Source of the DNA: Aeoliella mucimassa
GTDB taxonomy: Bacteria > Planctomycetota > Planctomycetia > Pirellulales > Lacipirellulaceae
Direction: 5' to 3'
Length of the DNA stretch: 64,000 nt
Assembly (NCBI RefSeq): GCF_007748035.1
Contig: NZ_CP036278.1
Span: forward strand, 5,704,001-5,768,000
Position numbers and translations under genes: made by a program
In this document: in pieces, positions 8,687-16,838 of the stretch
Layout: each line of letters begins with the position of its first letter
Numbering within the stretch: the first letter of the stretch is position 1
Notes under the pieces: generated by a model
Told to the model about the DNA's origin: nothing
Seen by the model: the letters and a program-made list of their open reading frames with translations, nothing else
The model's database searches: none

Positions 8687-8768
8687 GGAGGGTATGCGAA
8701 TGGCTAGCAGACTGATTCGAAATCAGTTGCCCCGCAAGGGGTTGAGGGTTCGAGTCCCTTGCCCTCCG
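8687..8768 (+). tRNA. tRNA-Ser (anticodon CGA)
   Basis: A cloverleaf is readable. The acceptor arm GGAGGGT pairs with GCCCTCC, the T-arm is GAGGG-TTCGAGT-CCCTT, and the anticodon loop TTCGAAA lies in a CTGA/TCAG-type stem and gives anticodon CGA for UCG codons. A long variable arm (GCCCC-GCAA-GGGGT) is present, as expected for tRNA-Ser. CCA is not encoded. A strong terminator follows 8 bp later. Confidence 0.93.
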
Positions 8769-8775
8769 CTCTAAA

Positions 8776-8812
8776 GATCCCGGCGAGCTACGGCTCGCCG
8801 GGATCTTCTTTT
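8776..8812 (+). terminator. Intrinsic terminator after tRNA-Ser
   Basis: Perfect 13-bp stem GATCCCGGCGAGC / GCTCGCCGGGATC with a TACG loop, followed by TTCTTTT. It ends the tRNA-Ser transcript. It also lies about 40 bp beyond the end of the minus-strand gene at 8851 and could serve that gene as a hairpin. Confidence 0.93.
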
Positions 8813-8850
8813 GTGCATCGCCCATCCGGCTCCCAGTAGTACTCTGCGGA

Positions 8851-9528
8851 CTACCCTCGCTGCCAGCCGAACGAGAAGAGTTCGTTCAAGGCTTCGGCCA
8901 ACTGTTCTTCGGTGCCAAAGTAGATGCGCATTTCGCACGCGATGAGCAGTACGATGGCTGCACTCAGCAGCAGGGCTGCTGGGGGATGCGGGGCGGACGA
9001 CACCCCCCGCAAATTGGCCCTCAGCTGCTTGGCCAGGCGATGCCAGCCTTCGATGCTCTGATGCGGGCCGCTCGATACGAGCGACGTGTTGCGGAACAGG
9101 GCGAAGCCGTCGATGTGCAGTTGCACGCCGATGCGGGGCAAGCACAAGCAGTCGCCCGCCCAGCGGAACGAAGCATCGACCACGCTAGCCGCTTCGGAGA
9201 GCAGCGGTCGCAGTTCGTCGGGCGTGATGTTGTAGACCACTAGGCGAGGTCTCGAGATCATCGCAGCCAGTGTTACCCACAGCAGGTACAAAGCAAGCAG
9301 CACGAACCAGATGTAATTCAAGAACTGAGCGGTCGCCAGCTCAGGGCGGAACAGCTCGATCGGTCCCACGAACACCAAACCGGTCAGGCCGAGGCCGAGG
9401 GCGAAGATCTCGCTGGCACCACTCGTGACGATGGGTTTCCGGCGGCAATTCGTCAGGCCCATCACCAGCAAGTAAGCGGCCAATGGAACGAAGGCGATCG
9501 CGAAGCGAATGGGGTCAAAATTGCTCAA
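8851..9528 (-). CDS. Hypothetical membrane protein
   Basis: A 225-residue protein read from a TTG start (MSNFDPIRFAIAFVPLAAYL). Three hydrophobic segments lie in the first half (around residues 8-25, 42-60 and 70-95), then a soluble domain of about 90 residues with conserved-looking RPRLVVYNITPDELRPLL, then one more helix (AALLLSAAIVLLIACEM) before the C-terminus. No family is recognised. The next gene upstream on the same strand (9583-9984) also encodes a membrane protein, and the 54-bp gap suggests one operon. Confidence 0.6.
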   Translation of the reverse strand: MSNFDPIRFAIAFVPLAAYLLVMGLTNCRRKPIVTSGASEIFALGLGLTGLVFVGPIELFRPELATAQFLNYIWFVLLALYLLWVTLAAMISRPRLVVYNITPDELRPLLSEAASVVDASFRWAGDCLCLPRIGVQLHIDGFALFRNTSLVSSGPHQSIEGWHRLAKQLRANLRGVSSAPHPPAALLLSAAIVLLIACEMRIYFGTEEQLAEALNELFSFGWQRG

Positions 9529-9582
9529 GGTTCTAGCGATACGTAGTGATCAGCGGGCAGTGACAAAACATAAATTCGTTGA

Positions 9583-9984
9583 CTAGTCTTTCTCGTGCTG
9601 CTTGCGGAATTCCTGTAGCTCGGCTTCGAGCTTGGCTTCCAACGAGGCCGTTTCGCGCCGCGAGCGACGGAGCCGCAGTTGGGTGGCAAAGCTATCTACC
9701 AACGCCAGCATGAAGATCCAGCCGCACAGCACGACCAGTACCAGCACATACAGTGTAAAAAGCAACGGCTCGCGTGGCACGATGGGCTTCACGATCAGCA
9801 GCAGGGCAATCACCCCGATCGCCCCGCTGGCTCGCATCCGCCGCAGGTACTGGGCGCGGGCGGCGCGTTGGTCTCTGTTATCGATCGAGTCGCTGTGCTT
9901 TGCCTCGAGCCAGGTTCGGCGATGCTGGTCGAGCATCAAACCCGAGATTACCAGCAACAGAAGTGCGAACACAGGCAGCAACAT
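9583..9984 (-). CDS. Small hypothetical membrane protein with coiled-coil tail
   Basis: A 133-residue protein starting MLLPVFALLLLVISGLMLDQ, with a second hydrophobic segment near residues 53-68 and a third near 72-96. The C-terminal 30 residues form a probable amphipathic coiled coil (RRSRRETASLEAKLEAELQEF). No known domain is recognised. It precedes another membrane protein gene on the same strand, and the two may form a complex, which is inference from adjacency only. Confidence 0.58.
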   Translation of the reverse strand: MLLPVFALLLLVISGLMLDQHRRTWLEAKHSDSIDNRDQRAARAQYLRRMRASGAIGVIALLLIVKPIVPREPLLFTLYVLVLVVLCGWIFMLALVDSFATQLRLRRSRRETASLEAKLEAELQEFRKQHEKD

Positions 9985-10028
9985 AGGATCAATCGGCTTT
10001 GCGAAATCTTACGTGGAGGGAAGCGAAG

Positions 10029-11129
10029 TTACTTGCTCTCGGCCGGTTGCGACTTGAGCCATTCCAGCAGCACCCAACTGACCTTGGCAAGAGACTCGCC
10101 GGAGCAGTTCTGCGGGATATCCTGCTCGGTGTGCCAGTAAGCTCCGGGCGCACCGAAGGGGACATCGGGGTAGTCGGCGTCGATGATATCGCAGCTCGGG
10201 ATCTTAGCGATTTGGTTCAATGGAATGTGATCGTCGCGGATAAAGCCATCGGTGCGGCGTCGCTTCGTGCGGGGGACGAACTCGTCGACTCCCAACCGAG
10301 CGGCGGTCTGCCAGATCTCCATCACCAGCGGGCGGCAATACTGCAGGCTGTACTTCTCTTGCAGCAGTTCCAGCTCGGCGTCGCCGACCATGTCGAGCAG
10401 CACTCCCCAGCGATACTTGTAAGCAGGTGGCTTTTGTTTGTACTGGTTCGCAAAGTAGCTGCTGCCCCAGAAGTACTCCCCTCGCCGGCGACCATAGTCG
10501 TCTTCAAACAGCATCTCTTCGGCATCGAACATCACCATGTCGACACCGACTTCGAGCTTGGTATCTGCCAGATGGTTCCCCAATTCCATCAGCACGGCAA
10601 CTCCGCTCGCTCCGTCGTTCGCACCGACAAACACCCCTTCCCGTCGTCGGCGTGGATTCGGGTCGCGATCGGGCAGCGGTCGGGTATCGTAGTGAGCACA
10701 GAGCAGCACGCGTTCTTTTGCTTCCGGTTGCCATTCGACTATCAGGTTCACGCAGTCGATCTGCTGCCTGGTAATCGGGTGCGGCATTTTGAACTCCTGC
10801 TCTCGCACGGTGGCGCCGAGCGATTCGAAGAGCTTGGCGATCATCGCCCGCTGGCGGAGCATGCCGGCGCTGCCGCTGTAGCGTGGTCCAAACGCGCACA
10901 TCTGAGTCAGGTAGCTCATCGCCCGCTCGGCATCCATGGGATTGGTTGCCTTGGTCGTCGCGACGGTTGGCGTCGCTGGGGTGGGCGTTCGTTTGACCAC
11001 CGGCTTCATTTCGGCCGGCGTCTTGCCAGCTGTTTTGCTATCGTTGCAGCCGGCGAGTGCAGTGACCATCAGGCACGCACAGGCGAGCAGCAGCGTTGTC
11101 GGGCGGTTACTAGTGAGGGTTGCGTTCAT
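10029..11129 (-). CDS. M28 family metallopeptidase lipoprotein (glutaminyl cyclase-like)
   Basis: A lipoprotein by its N-terminus: MNATLTSNRPTTLLLACACL followed by the lipobox LAGC. After a Thr/Pro-rich linker comes an M28 zinc peptidase domain. Candidate metal ligands are His in LLCAHYDTR, Asp in GANDGASG, Glu pair in DAEEM, Asp in LLDMVGD and His in AYWHTEQD. The order and spacing fit the glutaminyl-peptide cyclotransferase branch (M28F), which makes N-terminal pyroglutamate or acts as an aminopeptidase. Two further in-frame ATGs lie 9 and 21 bp upstream; 11129 was chosen because the signal peptide fits best. It probably acts in the periplasm or at the outer membrane. Confidence 0.85.
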   Translation of the reverse strand: MNATLTSNRPTTLLLACACLMVTALAGCNDSKTAGKTPAEMKPVVKRTPTPATPTVATTKATNPMDAERAMSYLTQMCAFGPRYSGSAGMLRQRAMIAKLFESLGATVREQEFKMPHPITRQQIDCVNLIVEWQPEAKERVLLCAHYDTRPLPDRDPNPRRRREGVFVGANDGASGVAVLMELGNHLADTKLEVGVDMVMFDAEEMLFEDDYGRRRGEYFWGSSYFANQYKQKPPAYKYRWGVLLDMVGDAELELLQEKYSLQYCRPLVMEIWQTAARLGVDEFVPRTKRRRTDGFIRDDHIPLNQIAKIPSCDIIDADYPDVPFGAPGAYWHTEQDIPQNCSGESLAKVSWVLLEWLKSQPAESK

Positions 11130-11202
11130 CCCTAGCATTGTAGCGCCCAACCCCTGGCAAAGCGACCCGGCTTACCGAGCGAAACAAGGCAAACCACCGC
11201 GT

Positions 11203-12465
11203 CTAGGGATCGGTCGCCACCGCTTTACCGCCGGCCGGCGTTGGTTCCCCTTCGGGGCGATTCGCCAACCGTGGGGTGGGCCCCAGGATTTGGGCCAGGG
11301 TTTGATGCAGATTCTTGCCCCGCAGATTCATATGGATCACGTTGCCCTCCTGATCGACCAAGATGGCCCGGGGGATGGTGTTAATCGCATATTTGCTGGC
11401 CAGCGGGTGATTCCAATGGCTCGAGTCGTCGCTGCTCACCGTCTCGCTTTGATTGTAAATCACCGGCCAGGGAATTTTGCGATCGGCCACAAACGTGCGA
11501 ACCGCTTCCTGGTTCGTGTCGAGGCTGACTCCGATCACCTCGAAGCCGCGATCATGGTAAGCGTTGTAGGCAGTTTTGATGTTGCTGACTTCGCCGGTCG
11601 AGGGGCGAGACCAGGTGGCCCAAAAGCCCACGAGCACCACTTTGCCGCGGTAATCCTGCCAGTCGAGTTGGTCGCCAGAGAGTAACTCTCCCTCGACCTC
11701 CAGCGCGTTGCCTGGGAGCTTGAGCCGACGAGCCACCCCTTCGAGCCAAGGTAGGTGGGCGGTGATGCTCGCGTTCGGCGAATTGGCAAGCTGGGGAAGC
11801 AGTTGCTCGATGACTTCGGCCACCTTCGTCGCATCTGGCGACTCGGCAACCGTGTCGGCTAGCTTCAGCAGCAGGGCCAGGTCGTGCTCGTCGGCCTGGG
11901 GAGCTTCGATGCCGCTGCGAACCTCGGCGATAATCGCCTGGCGGTCTTGGTCGCAAAGGTGCTGCCAGGCGTCGAGCTGGCGATCGAGTTGCGTGTAACG
12001 GGCAAACGCCTGCAACCGCGGGGCGGGATCGTTCGCCACGTTCGACAGGAACGCATCGAGCTTGTGCCCCGATTCCTTCACGCCTAGCAGTCGCAAGCGG
12101 TGCAAGAACTTCACCCGCAAGCTGGCCGCTAGCAACCGCTGCTGGTCGCTCGCTTCTTGCGAGGCGAAGATCCGCTGGGCGGCCATGTCGAGCGATTGGT
12201 TCATCCGGCGAAGGTCGAGCACCGACCGAGGCCGCATGTGAACCGGGCCGGTCTGGATGTAGCCTAGTAGGTCGTCGACCGATCCCTCGGGAACTTCGTA
12301 CGGGTCCCGCGAGGAGTTCGTGGTTGCTTTGGCCGGGGTCGGCTCATCGGCCTGCTCGGCCGACTTCGGTTCGACCGCACTGGCTATCGCTGCTGACAGA
12401 CAGCTGCCGAGTGGTACTGCGAGCAGTAACGCAAAAATACGCCATTGCGAGTTTTGCATGGTCAT
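11203..12465 (-). CDS. Secreted TlpA-like thioredoxin-fold protein lacking CxxC
   Basis: About 420 residues from MTMQNSQWRIF, with a signal peptide ending near IASAVEP. A helical N-terminal region of about 230 residues is followed by a C-terminal AhpC/TSA-redoxin (TlpA-like) domain (about residues 265-395) with GKVVLVGFWATWSRPSTGEV, then GFEVIGVSLD and IPRAILVDQEG containing the cis-proline that is typical of the fold. The active site, which is WCxPC in TlpA-type reductases, is WSRPS here, so both redox cysteines are serines. The enzyme is therefore unlikely to act as a disulfide reductase; a binding or structural role is more likely. Planctomycetes have many such proteins. Confidence 0.82.
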   Translation of the reverse strand: MTMQNSQWRIFALLLAVPLGSCLSAAIASAVEPKSAEQADEPTPAKATTNSSRDPYEVPEGSVDDLLGYIQTGPVHMRPRSVLDLRRMNQSLDMAAQRIFASQEASDQQRLLAASLRVKFLHRLRLLGVKESGHKLDAFLSNVANDPAPRLQAFARYTQLDRQLDAWQHLCDQDRQAIIAEVRSGIEAPQADEHDLALLLKLADTVAESPDATKVAEVIEQLLPQLANSPNASITAHLPWLEGVARRLKLPGNALEVEGELLSGDQLDWQDYRGKVVLVGFWATWSRPSTGEVSNIKTAYNAYHDRGFEVIGVSLDTNQEAVRTFVADRKIPWPVIYNQSETVSSDDSSHWNHPLASKYAINTIPRAILVDQEGNVIHMNLRGKNLHQTLAQILGPTPRLANRPEGEPTPAGGKAVATDP

Positions 12466-12865
12466 GGAACGCGCCCGTCGAGACAGTAACATCAAGCCAC
12501 CAAGGGATCGCCGACGAAAAATGCGGCGATTCCAAGCTGCGAATGGTGCAATCCAGGTAGGGGGTCGCCAGCGACTCCATTGGTGCGTGGCCGACCTGAG
12601 GGGTGGGAGAGACACAGCCGTGCGTCTCGGGTGGCAGCTACCACCTCGCTTGCTGCCATTCGGTGAATTTAACGCTGGACGACTCATCGGTCAATTCATA
12701 ACTAAATCGCAAGATGAAAAACGGTTCAGAATTGCGCAGGAATTCGAACAAGTAGTCGACGGGTTCCCCCATTTGGTTTACCGATGTTGCTGCTCGTCAA
12801 GTTGTCTAGTTTCGCCAACTCCCCTCAGGGAGCCAGTTTCCCACAAGCGGGTTTCCACTCAGAGC

Positions 12866-13600
12866 GATAGTTTCCCATCGGTGAGCAAATAGATTCCCAC
12901 CGCTTGCGAATAGATTCCCAATTTACCCACCGATGGGAAAATTGAATCTCCACGCACTCTACAAACCCCGTGGTTTTCGCGCTCGAATAGATTCCCATTC
13001 CCCAAAACGCATCGAGTGGGAATCTATTCGAGCCGTGGGAATCTATCGCAAGTCGTTTACCACTAACAAGTTGCATCAACACCTCCGGGATAGTTGCCCA
13101 AAATAGATTCCCATGGGTGGGTAACTATTCTGGAAGGAGTCAGGAAACAGGATTCGGGGGCCAGGGGAGTTTGGGATTTATGATTTCTGAATGGTGATTT
13201 CTGACTTGGGGATGTCATCTTGAAGGAGCTTCCAGCGACTGAAAGATCTCAGCTAGCCACTTCGAACGCACTACCAACGCGTAAGCCGTAGGATGCGGTC
13301 CAGGAGCGACAGCGACGCAGCCCCATCACCCACACGCGCAGCAGCGAACGCCCACGCCGGCAAACCTTCGCCTGCGCGTCGCCAGTAATCCGATATTTAG
13401 ACAAGCATCACATTTTATTCACCTCCAATCACTAAAAAGCCAACAGCCGATAGCCGACAGCCAACGACTACCTGTTCATTGGAACACCATAGGTGGCCAT
13501 TTTCCAGCGAAAACTGGAGCATTAAGAAAAATCGTTTAGCCCTCGACTTTACCCTCCGTTTGCGGAGGGTCGGCCTCTCAGGGCCGGGGAGGTGGGAAGC
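12866..13600. repeat. Dispersed intergenic repeat, copy 1
   Basis: First of three copies. It starts with motifs of the form AATAGATTCCCA at 12866 (variant), 12888 and 12909, spaced 22 and 21 bp, with a further one at 12986. Inverted motifs TGGGAATCTAT lie at about 13018 and 13037, and outlying ones near 13102 (forward) and 13118 (inverted). From about 13130 a long segment shared with copy 2 follows (GGAGTCAGGAAACAGGATTC, later CGCAGCAGCGAACGCCCACG, CACCTCCAATCACTAAAAA, GCCGACAGCCAACGAC), ending around the hairpin ACCCTCCGTTTGCGGAGGGT at 13551-13570. No coding function is apparent. Confidence 0.85.
12909..12949. repeat. 41-bp conserved hairpin core of the dispersed repeat
   Basis: These 41 bases are identical in all three copies (also 41718-41758 and 63930-63970). 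They fold as an imperfect hairpin: CCCA/TGGG around a CCGA loop, one A/A mismatch, six pairs (AATTT region), a two-base bulge, then AGATT/AATCT. Perfect conservation against diverged flanks suggests this is the functional core of the element. Confidence 0.85.
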
Positions 13601-14048
13601 GGAGAACGGCACGACAATCGAGCCAGAATGGCAGGGAGGTACCGAGCCCGCGGAGCAACAGGGTAGCACCGACAGCTGGGCGCACCACGCATTGCCACTC
13701 CGCAAAACGCAACACGCCCAGTTGTCGGTGGGCGAAGCCCAAGAGGCTATCCCATCCGTGATGATCGGTGTTCATCCGTGGCTAGAACAAAACCGCTACC
13801 CACGTCCTAGACGACGCACTACCGCCGATCAGTGGTTTGGGGGTCGTAGCTGCTCAGTTCTTCGAGTGTCGCGACGCCACACACCAAGCATCCAACGCAC
13901 TGCTGGTCATTGGGTAACGTGGCGGATCATCATCAAGCCGTTGCTACTGCCATGCGATCTGGAAAGGCCGTCCGCGACAAGCCAGCAGTGGCACCGGAAA
14001 AGTGGACGTCGTGGAAACGTAATCCCGGTGCACCGGATACTCGGTCAG
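13601..14048. other. Non-coding accessory stretch with a long inverted repeat
   Basis: No supportable gene. An open frame covers it on the plus strand but has no recognisable composition and runs into the minus-strand gene. Besides the inverted repeat at 13667-13730 it carries GTTCATCCGTGGCTA at about 13770, a phrase resembling intergenic repeats I associate with planctomycetes and verrucomicrobia. Confidence 0.5.
13667..13730. repeat. 16-bp inverted repeat
   Basis: CACCGACAGCTGGGCG at 13667-13682 pairs with CGCCCAGTTGTCGGTG at 13715-13730 (15 Watson-Crick pairs plus one G-U in RNA) around a 32-base loop. There is no T-tract, so it is not a normal intrinsic terminator. Confidence 0.7.
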
Positions 14049-14735
14049 CTACTTGCTAGAAATGTGCACCACTTTAAAAGAGAGGGGTCCTTCGGGAACC
14101 TCGAGATCATCCGGTATTTTGTAGATTGCTACGAATGGATCTCCGACAGATTCGGGGTGTTCATAATCCCTTAGATAAACAATAGCCCCAGCCAGCGGAC
14201 CTTCCTTGATACGGACATTAAGACTGTAGCCGCCTTGCAAAGTACTCTCCCCAAGGCGAGTTATCCCTACGATATAGAGACTATCTTTACGGATGGGGAG
14301 CTTCACGCCAGTCGGTTGAGGTGGAATACGGCGTTCAAGTGGTAGCTCTCCCTCTTCGTATCGCGGGAGCGGAACCTTCGTCATGAAGAACAAGGTGCTC
14401 ACTTCGCCATTGACTAGTGTCGTATACCCATTCGGTGTCTCGGGTAACTTAACCTTCGAACCACGAATCACTTGCAGATCGATTTGGCCACCATTTTCCT
14501 TCCAACGATCATCGATAAGATCATAATCAGAAGCAACAAAGTCTCTTGGATCCGACGGTCCCCAAGATAAAAACGGGCGGGAAACGTTGGTTTGTCGACC
14601 TAACCACAGAGCAAACGAGTTTTGCTGTGGATCAGGCTCCTGCTGCGGCTCTTCGCCGCTGGAGATAGCGGAAGTGCCGCAAGCGTAAAGCAGGGCCAAC
14701 AACAAAGCAGCGGTCGAACGTCTTATGGGATTCAT
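14049..14735 (-). CDS. Secreted hypothetical protein
   Basis: A 228-residue protein from MNPIRRSTAALLLALLYACG, chosen because a signal peptide begins there; the frame upstream has no such signal. The cysteine in YACGTS is not in a convincing lipobox, but lipid modification cannot be excluded. The mature part contains WLGRQTNVSRPFLSWG, a DLIDDRWKENGG segment and a C-terminal half with alternating beta-type sequence (KDSLYIVGITRLGE, GGYSLNVRIKEGPLAGAIVY). No family is recognised. The gene is isolated between the repeat block and the IS4 element. Confidence 0.6.
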   Translation of the reverse strand: MNPIRRSTAALLLALLYACGTSAISSGEEPQQEPDPQQNSFALWLGRQTNVSRPFLSWGPSDPRDFVASDYDLIDDRWKENGGQIDLQVIRGSKVKLPETPNGYTTLVNGEVSTLFFMTKVPLPRYEEGELPLERRIPPQPTGVKLPIRKDSLYIVGITRLGESTLQGGYSLNVRIKEGPLAGAIVYLRDYEHPESVGDPFVAIYKIPDDLEVPEGPLSFKVVHISSK

Positions 14736-14847
14736 GGCCTCGTCCCCTTGTCTACCCGTTAAAGCGACATCGGTGAAACACTGGTAGATCCATCGTATCA
14801 CAGAGTTGCAGAGATTAGCACTACTTTGTAGCCAACTCTCCGCGTGC

Positions 14848-14864
14848 CACGGGCTTCGCCCGTG
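14848..14864. repeat. REP-like palindrome
   Basis: CACGGGC-TTC-GCCCGTG, a perfect 7-bp stem with a three-base loop, in the gap between the secreted protein gene and the IS4 element. It is similar in style to the palindrome into which the IS inserted. Confidence 0.55.
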
Positions 14865-14970
14865 AGGATAACTCCGTTGGATCACTACCATTGGCAGCGT
14901 GTTCCTCGGAGCAGTACAGTCCTCACACACTCTAACAGGTCACCCGGCAAACCATCCCGCAGCAAACACT

Positions 14971-14979
14971 GGCGGAGCC
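14971..14979. repeat. Left target-site duplication of the IS4-family element
   Basis: GGCGGAGCC directly before the left terminal repeat. The same nine bases follow the right end at 16479-16487. Confidence 0.88.
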
Positions 14980-16478
14980 CATTACTGTCCGGAGTTCGGT
15001 TCTTTGCATTCCGGGAGTGTTGCGCGGCGTCTTATGATTGCATGGATTGGCTTACGCGATCAAGACTCGCCGCCTTTTTCCTTTCACATTGCGCAGGCGG
15101 CAGCGTGAGAATCGCGGCCGAGTGGCAGCGTCTCTAAGTCGATTGCTGTTTCTTTTTCTCGCTCCGCCGCGCGGCCGACTGCCGGGCCAGTTCGTTCTGA
15201 CGTTCTCGCTCGCGGAGGATCGGCAGGATCTCTTCCAGGGTTGCCGCCCCGCGGCCGACCTGTCCCATTAGGGCGAACAGGTACTTGCTCGGTCGATAAC
15301 CGGTGTGCAGGTACATCAGCAACACGGCAATGACCGCCACGTAGAAGTGCGTTTGCACCCCTTCGCTTGCGTGGCTGATCAAGTGTCCGAAGTTCGCAGA
15401 GCTCTTCAGCCACCGAAAGAACAGTTCTACTTGCCAACGATAGCGATACAGCATGGCAATCACGTGCGCCGGTACATCGAGCAGGTTGGTGATCAACCGC
15501 AGTTGCGACGGTTTTCCCTTTTCTTCGCAAGCGACGATGACTTCGCGAAGCTGCACTCGGGGAACTCGATGTCGGCTCGGATTCGAAGACTTGAAATGTC
15601 CCACTCCATCGCTGAGCACGCCGGCCGCTTTGTCTTTTTCGGTGAGTTCGCGACTTTTCACTTCCCGCAGCGTGGGCGAATTGCCCCCCGCTGGGCGATA
15701 ACGAGCCACGAAGTGCGATTGCAACGCGTGTGTGTCGTCGTAGTGCGCTGCCAAGAGCGCGAAACTCATGAAGCCGCGGTCGTACAGATAGATACGACCG
15801 GGCTGCAACCGTTCGATGGCTGAATCGGCCTCGCTCTGGCCAGGGGATGGAATGACGATTGCCTCGGGAAGCCACGTGCTCACCGGCAAATGGACATCCA
15901 CCCGCGCTCGATGCTTCTTCGCCCCATGATTGTTCGTATTGCACATGGCCCAGGCGACTTCGGCCACGGCCGGGAGAAACGTGCCATCGACGGCCACGGT
16001 CTGCTGGAGCAGTTCGTCGAGATCGTCGTCACCTATCGATTGCCGTTTTGACTTGCGGGCAAGTTGCCGGCGGAGGGCATCGAGAATCGGCTGCAATCGC
16101 TCGGGGTCGGCCAGTTGATTGAAGTCTGAGAGCGTACTTCTAGTGATCTTGCGAATCGAAAGGTGTTTCTGAGCCTGTACCGTTTGGCTGAAATCTTCGA
16201 TGGTTCGCAAACTGCGGATGGTGGGATTGAAGAACGCCAGCAGGTAGGCTACGAACACGTCATCGAGAAATAACTTGCGATTACCGTGGGCGTCTTCCGA
16301 GCGGAGTTGTTTGAGAAACTTCTCCAAAAGCCGGACATACTTCCCCCCAATGACCTGCTCGGGCCACACTGGTAGCTCGTCTTTAGCAACTCGCTGGGAA
16401 GGCATGGACTATGTCGTACCACACCACTCCCCACCGCGCAAGTTCAGAATCGGTTAAGATTAATTCCGGACAGTAATG
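14980..16478 (-). mobile_element. IS4-family insertion sequence, complete (1499 bp)
   Basis: The ends are CATTACTGTCCGGA at 14980-14993 and its exact complement TCCGGACAGTAATG at 16465-16478, giving a 14-bp perfect terminal inverted repeat. It is flanked by the 9-bp direct repeat GGCGGAGCC. One intact transposase gene fills the inside. Length, repeats and duplication size all fit the IS4 family. With the element and one duplicate removed, the target reads as the palindrome CACTGGC-GGA-GCCAGTG, so insertion was into the loop of a REP-like hairpin. Intact ends and an intact gene suggest recent insertion. Confidence 0.93.
15134..16405 (-). CDS. IS4-family transposase
   Basis: A 423-residue DDE transposase. 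The N-terminal part carries the DUF4372-like segment usual in this group (SEDAHGNRKLFLDDVFVAYL, PTIRSLRTIEDFSQ). Catalytic residues are visible: first Asp in TVAVDGTFLP, second Asp in IYLYDRGFMSF, and Glu in the YREK-type signature RYRWQVELFFRWLKS. It is full length without frameshift and ends in a lysine-rich tail, so it should be active. The gene lies wholly within the inverted repeats. Confidence 0.95.
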   Translation of the reverse strand: MPSQRVAKDELPVWPEQVIGGKYVRLLEKFLKQLRSEDAHGNRKLFLDDVFVAYLLAFFNPTIRSLRTIEDFSQTVQAQKHLSIRKITRSTLSDFNQLADPERLQPILDALRRQLARKSKRQSIGDDDLDELLQQTVAVDGTFLPAVAEVAWAMCNTNNHGAKKHRARVDVHLPVSTWLPEAIVIPSPGQSEADSAIERLQPGRIYLYDRGFMSFALLAAHYDDTHALQSHFVARYRPAGGNSPTLREVKSRELTEKDKAAGVLSDGVGHFKSSNPSRHRVPRVQLREVIVACEEKGKPSQLRLITNLLDVPAHVIAMLYRYRWQVELFFRWLKSSANFGHLISHASEGVQTHFYVAVIAVLLMYLHTGYRPSKYLFALMGQVGRGAATLEEILPILRERERQNELARQSAARRSEKKKQQST

Positions 16479-16487
16479 GGCGGAGCC
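16479..16487. repeat. Right target-site duplication of the IS4-family element
   Basis: GGCGGAGCC immediately after the right inverted repeat, matching 14971-14979. The following AGTGGCACCC completes the split palindrome. Confidence 0.88.
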
Positions 16488-16559
16488 AGTGGCACCCGGG
16501 GGTGTTCCGATCGCTTGGCGATTCATTCCGCCATCAGCAATCCGAACTCTGCATTCCAT

Positions 16560-16838
16560 TCATTCGCTGCCCCAGCGTTTGGTGAGTCCGTTGTCGACCT
16601 CCAGTTGGTCGAGAATGCGGGCGACGATGAAGTCGACCAGATCCTTGACCGTCTCGACGCCTTGATAGAAGCCGGGCGAGGCGGGCAGCACGATGGCACC
16701 GGCCTCGGTCGCGCGGCGCATGTTGTCGATCGCTGGCAGCGACAGGGGCGTTTCGCGGGGCATCAGCACCAGCCGGCGGCGCTCCTTCAGGTGTACTTCA
16801 GCCGCGCGTTGAATCAAATTGCCCGCCATGCCGGCCGC
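16560..16838 (-). pseudogene. ubiX: 5'-truncated flavin prenyltransferase (ubiX fragment)
   Basis: The minus strand encodes the C-terminal half of UbiX, which makes prenylated FMN for UbiD decarboxylases. The frame reads GMAGNLIQRAAEVHLKERRR, then LVLMPRETPLSL, AGAIVLPASPGFYQG and LVDFIVARILDQLEVDNGL before the stop, matching the last 90 or so residues of the usual 190-200. The N-terminal half with the GASGA FMN site is absent; upstream of about 16840 the frame is only the antisense of the adjacent plus-strand gene. No start with a ribosome site is apparent. It is interpreted as a remnant left by a deletion whose other edge also lies close to the neighbouring gene. Confidence 0.8.

Noticed and set aside
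8553-8774. A 73-residue plus-strand open frame through tRNA-Ser
   Set aside because: It covers the complete tRNA and has no protein-like composition.
13479-14174. A 231-residue plus-strand open frame over the repeat region
   Set aside because: It begins within the shared repeat block, has no ribosome site, shows no protein-like pattern and runs through the 3' end of the minus-strand secreted protein gene.
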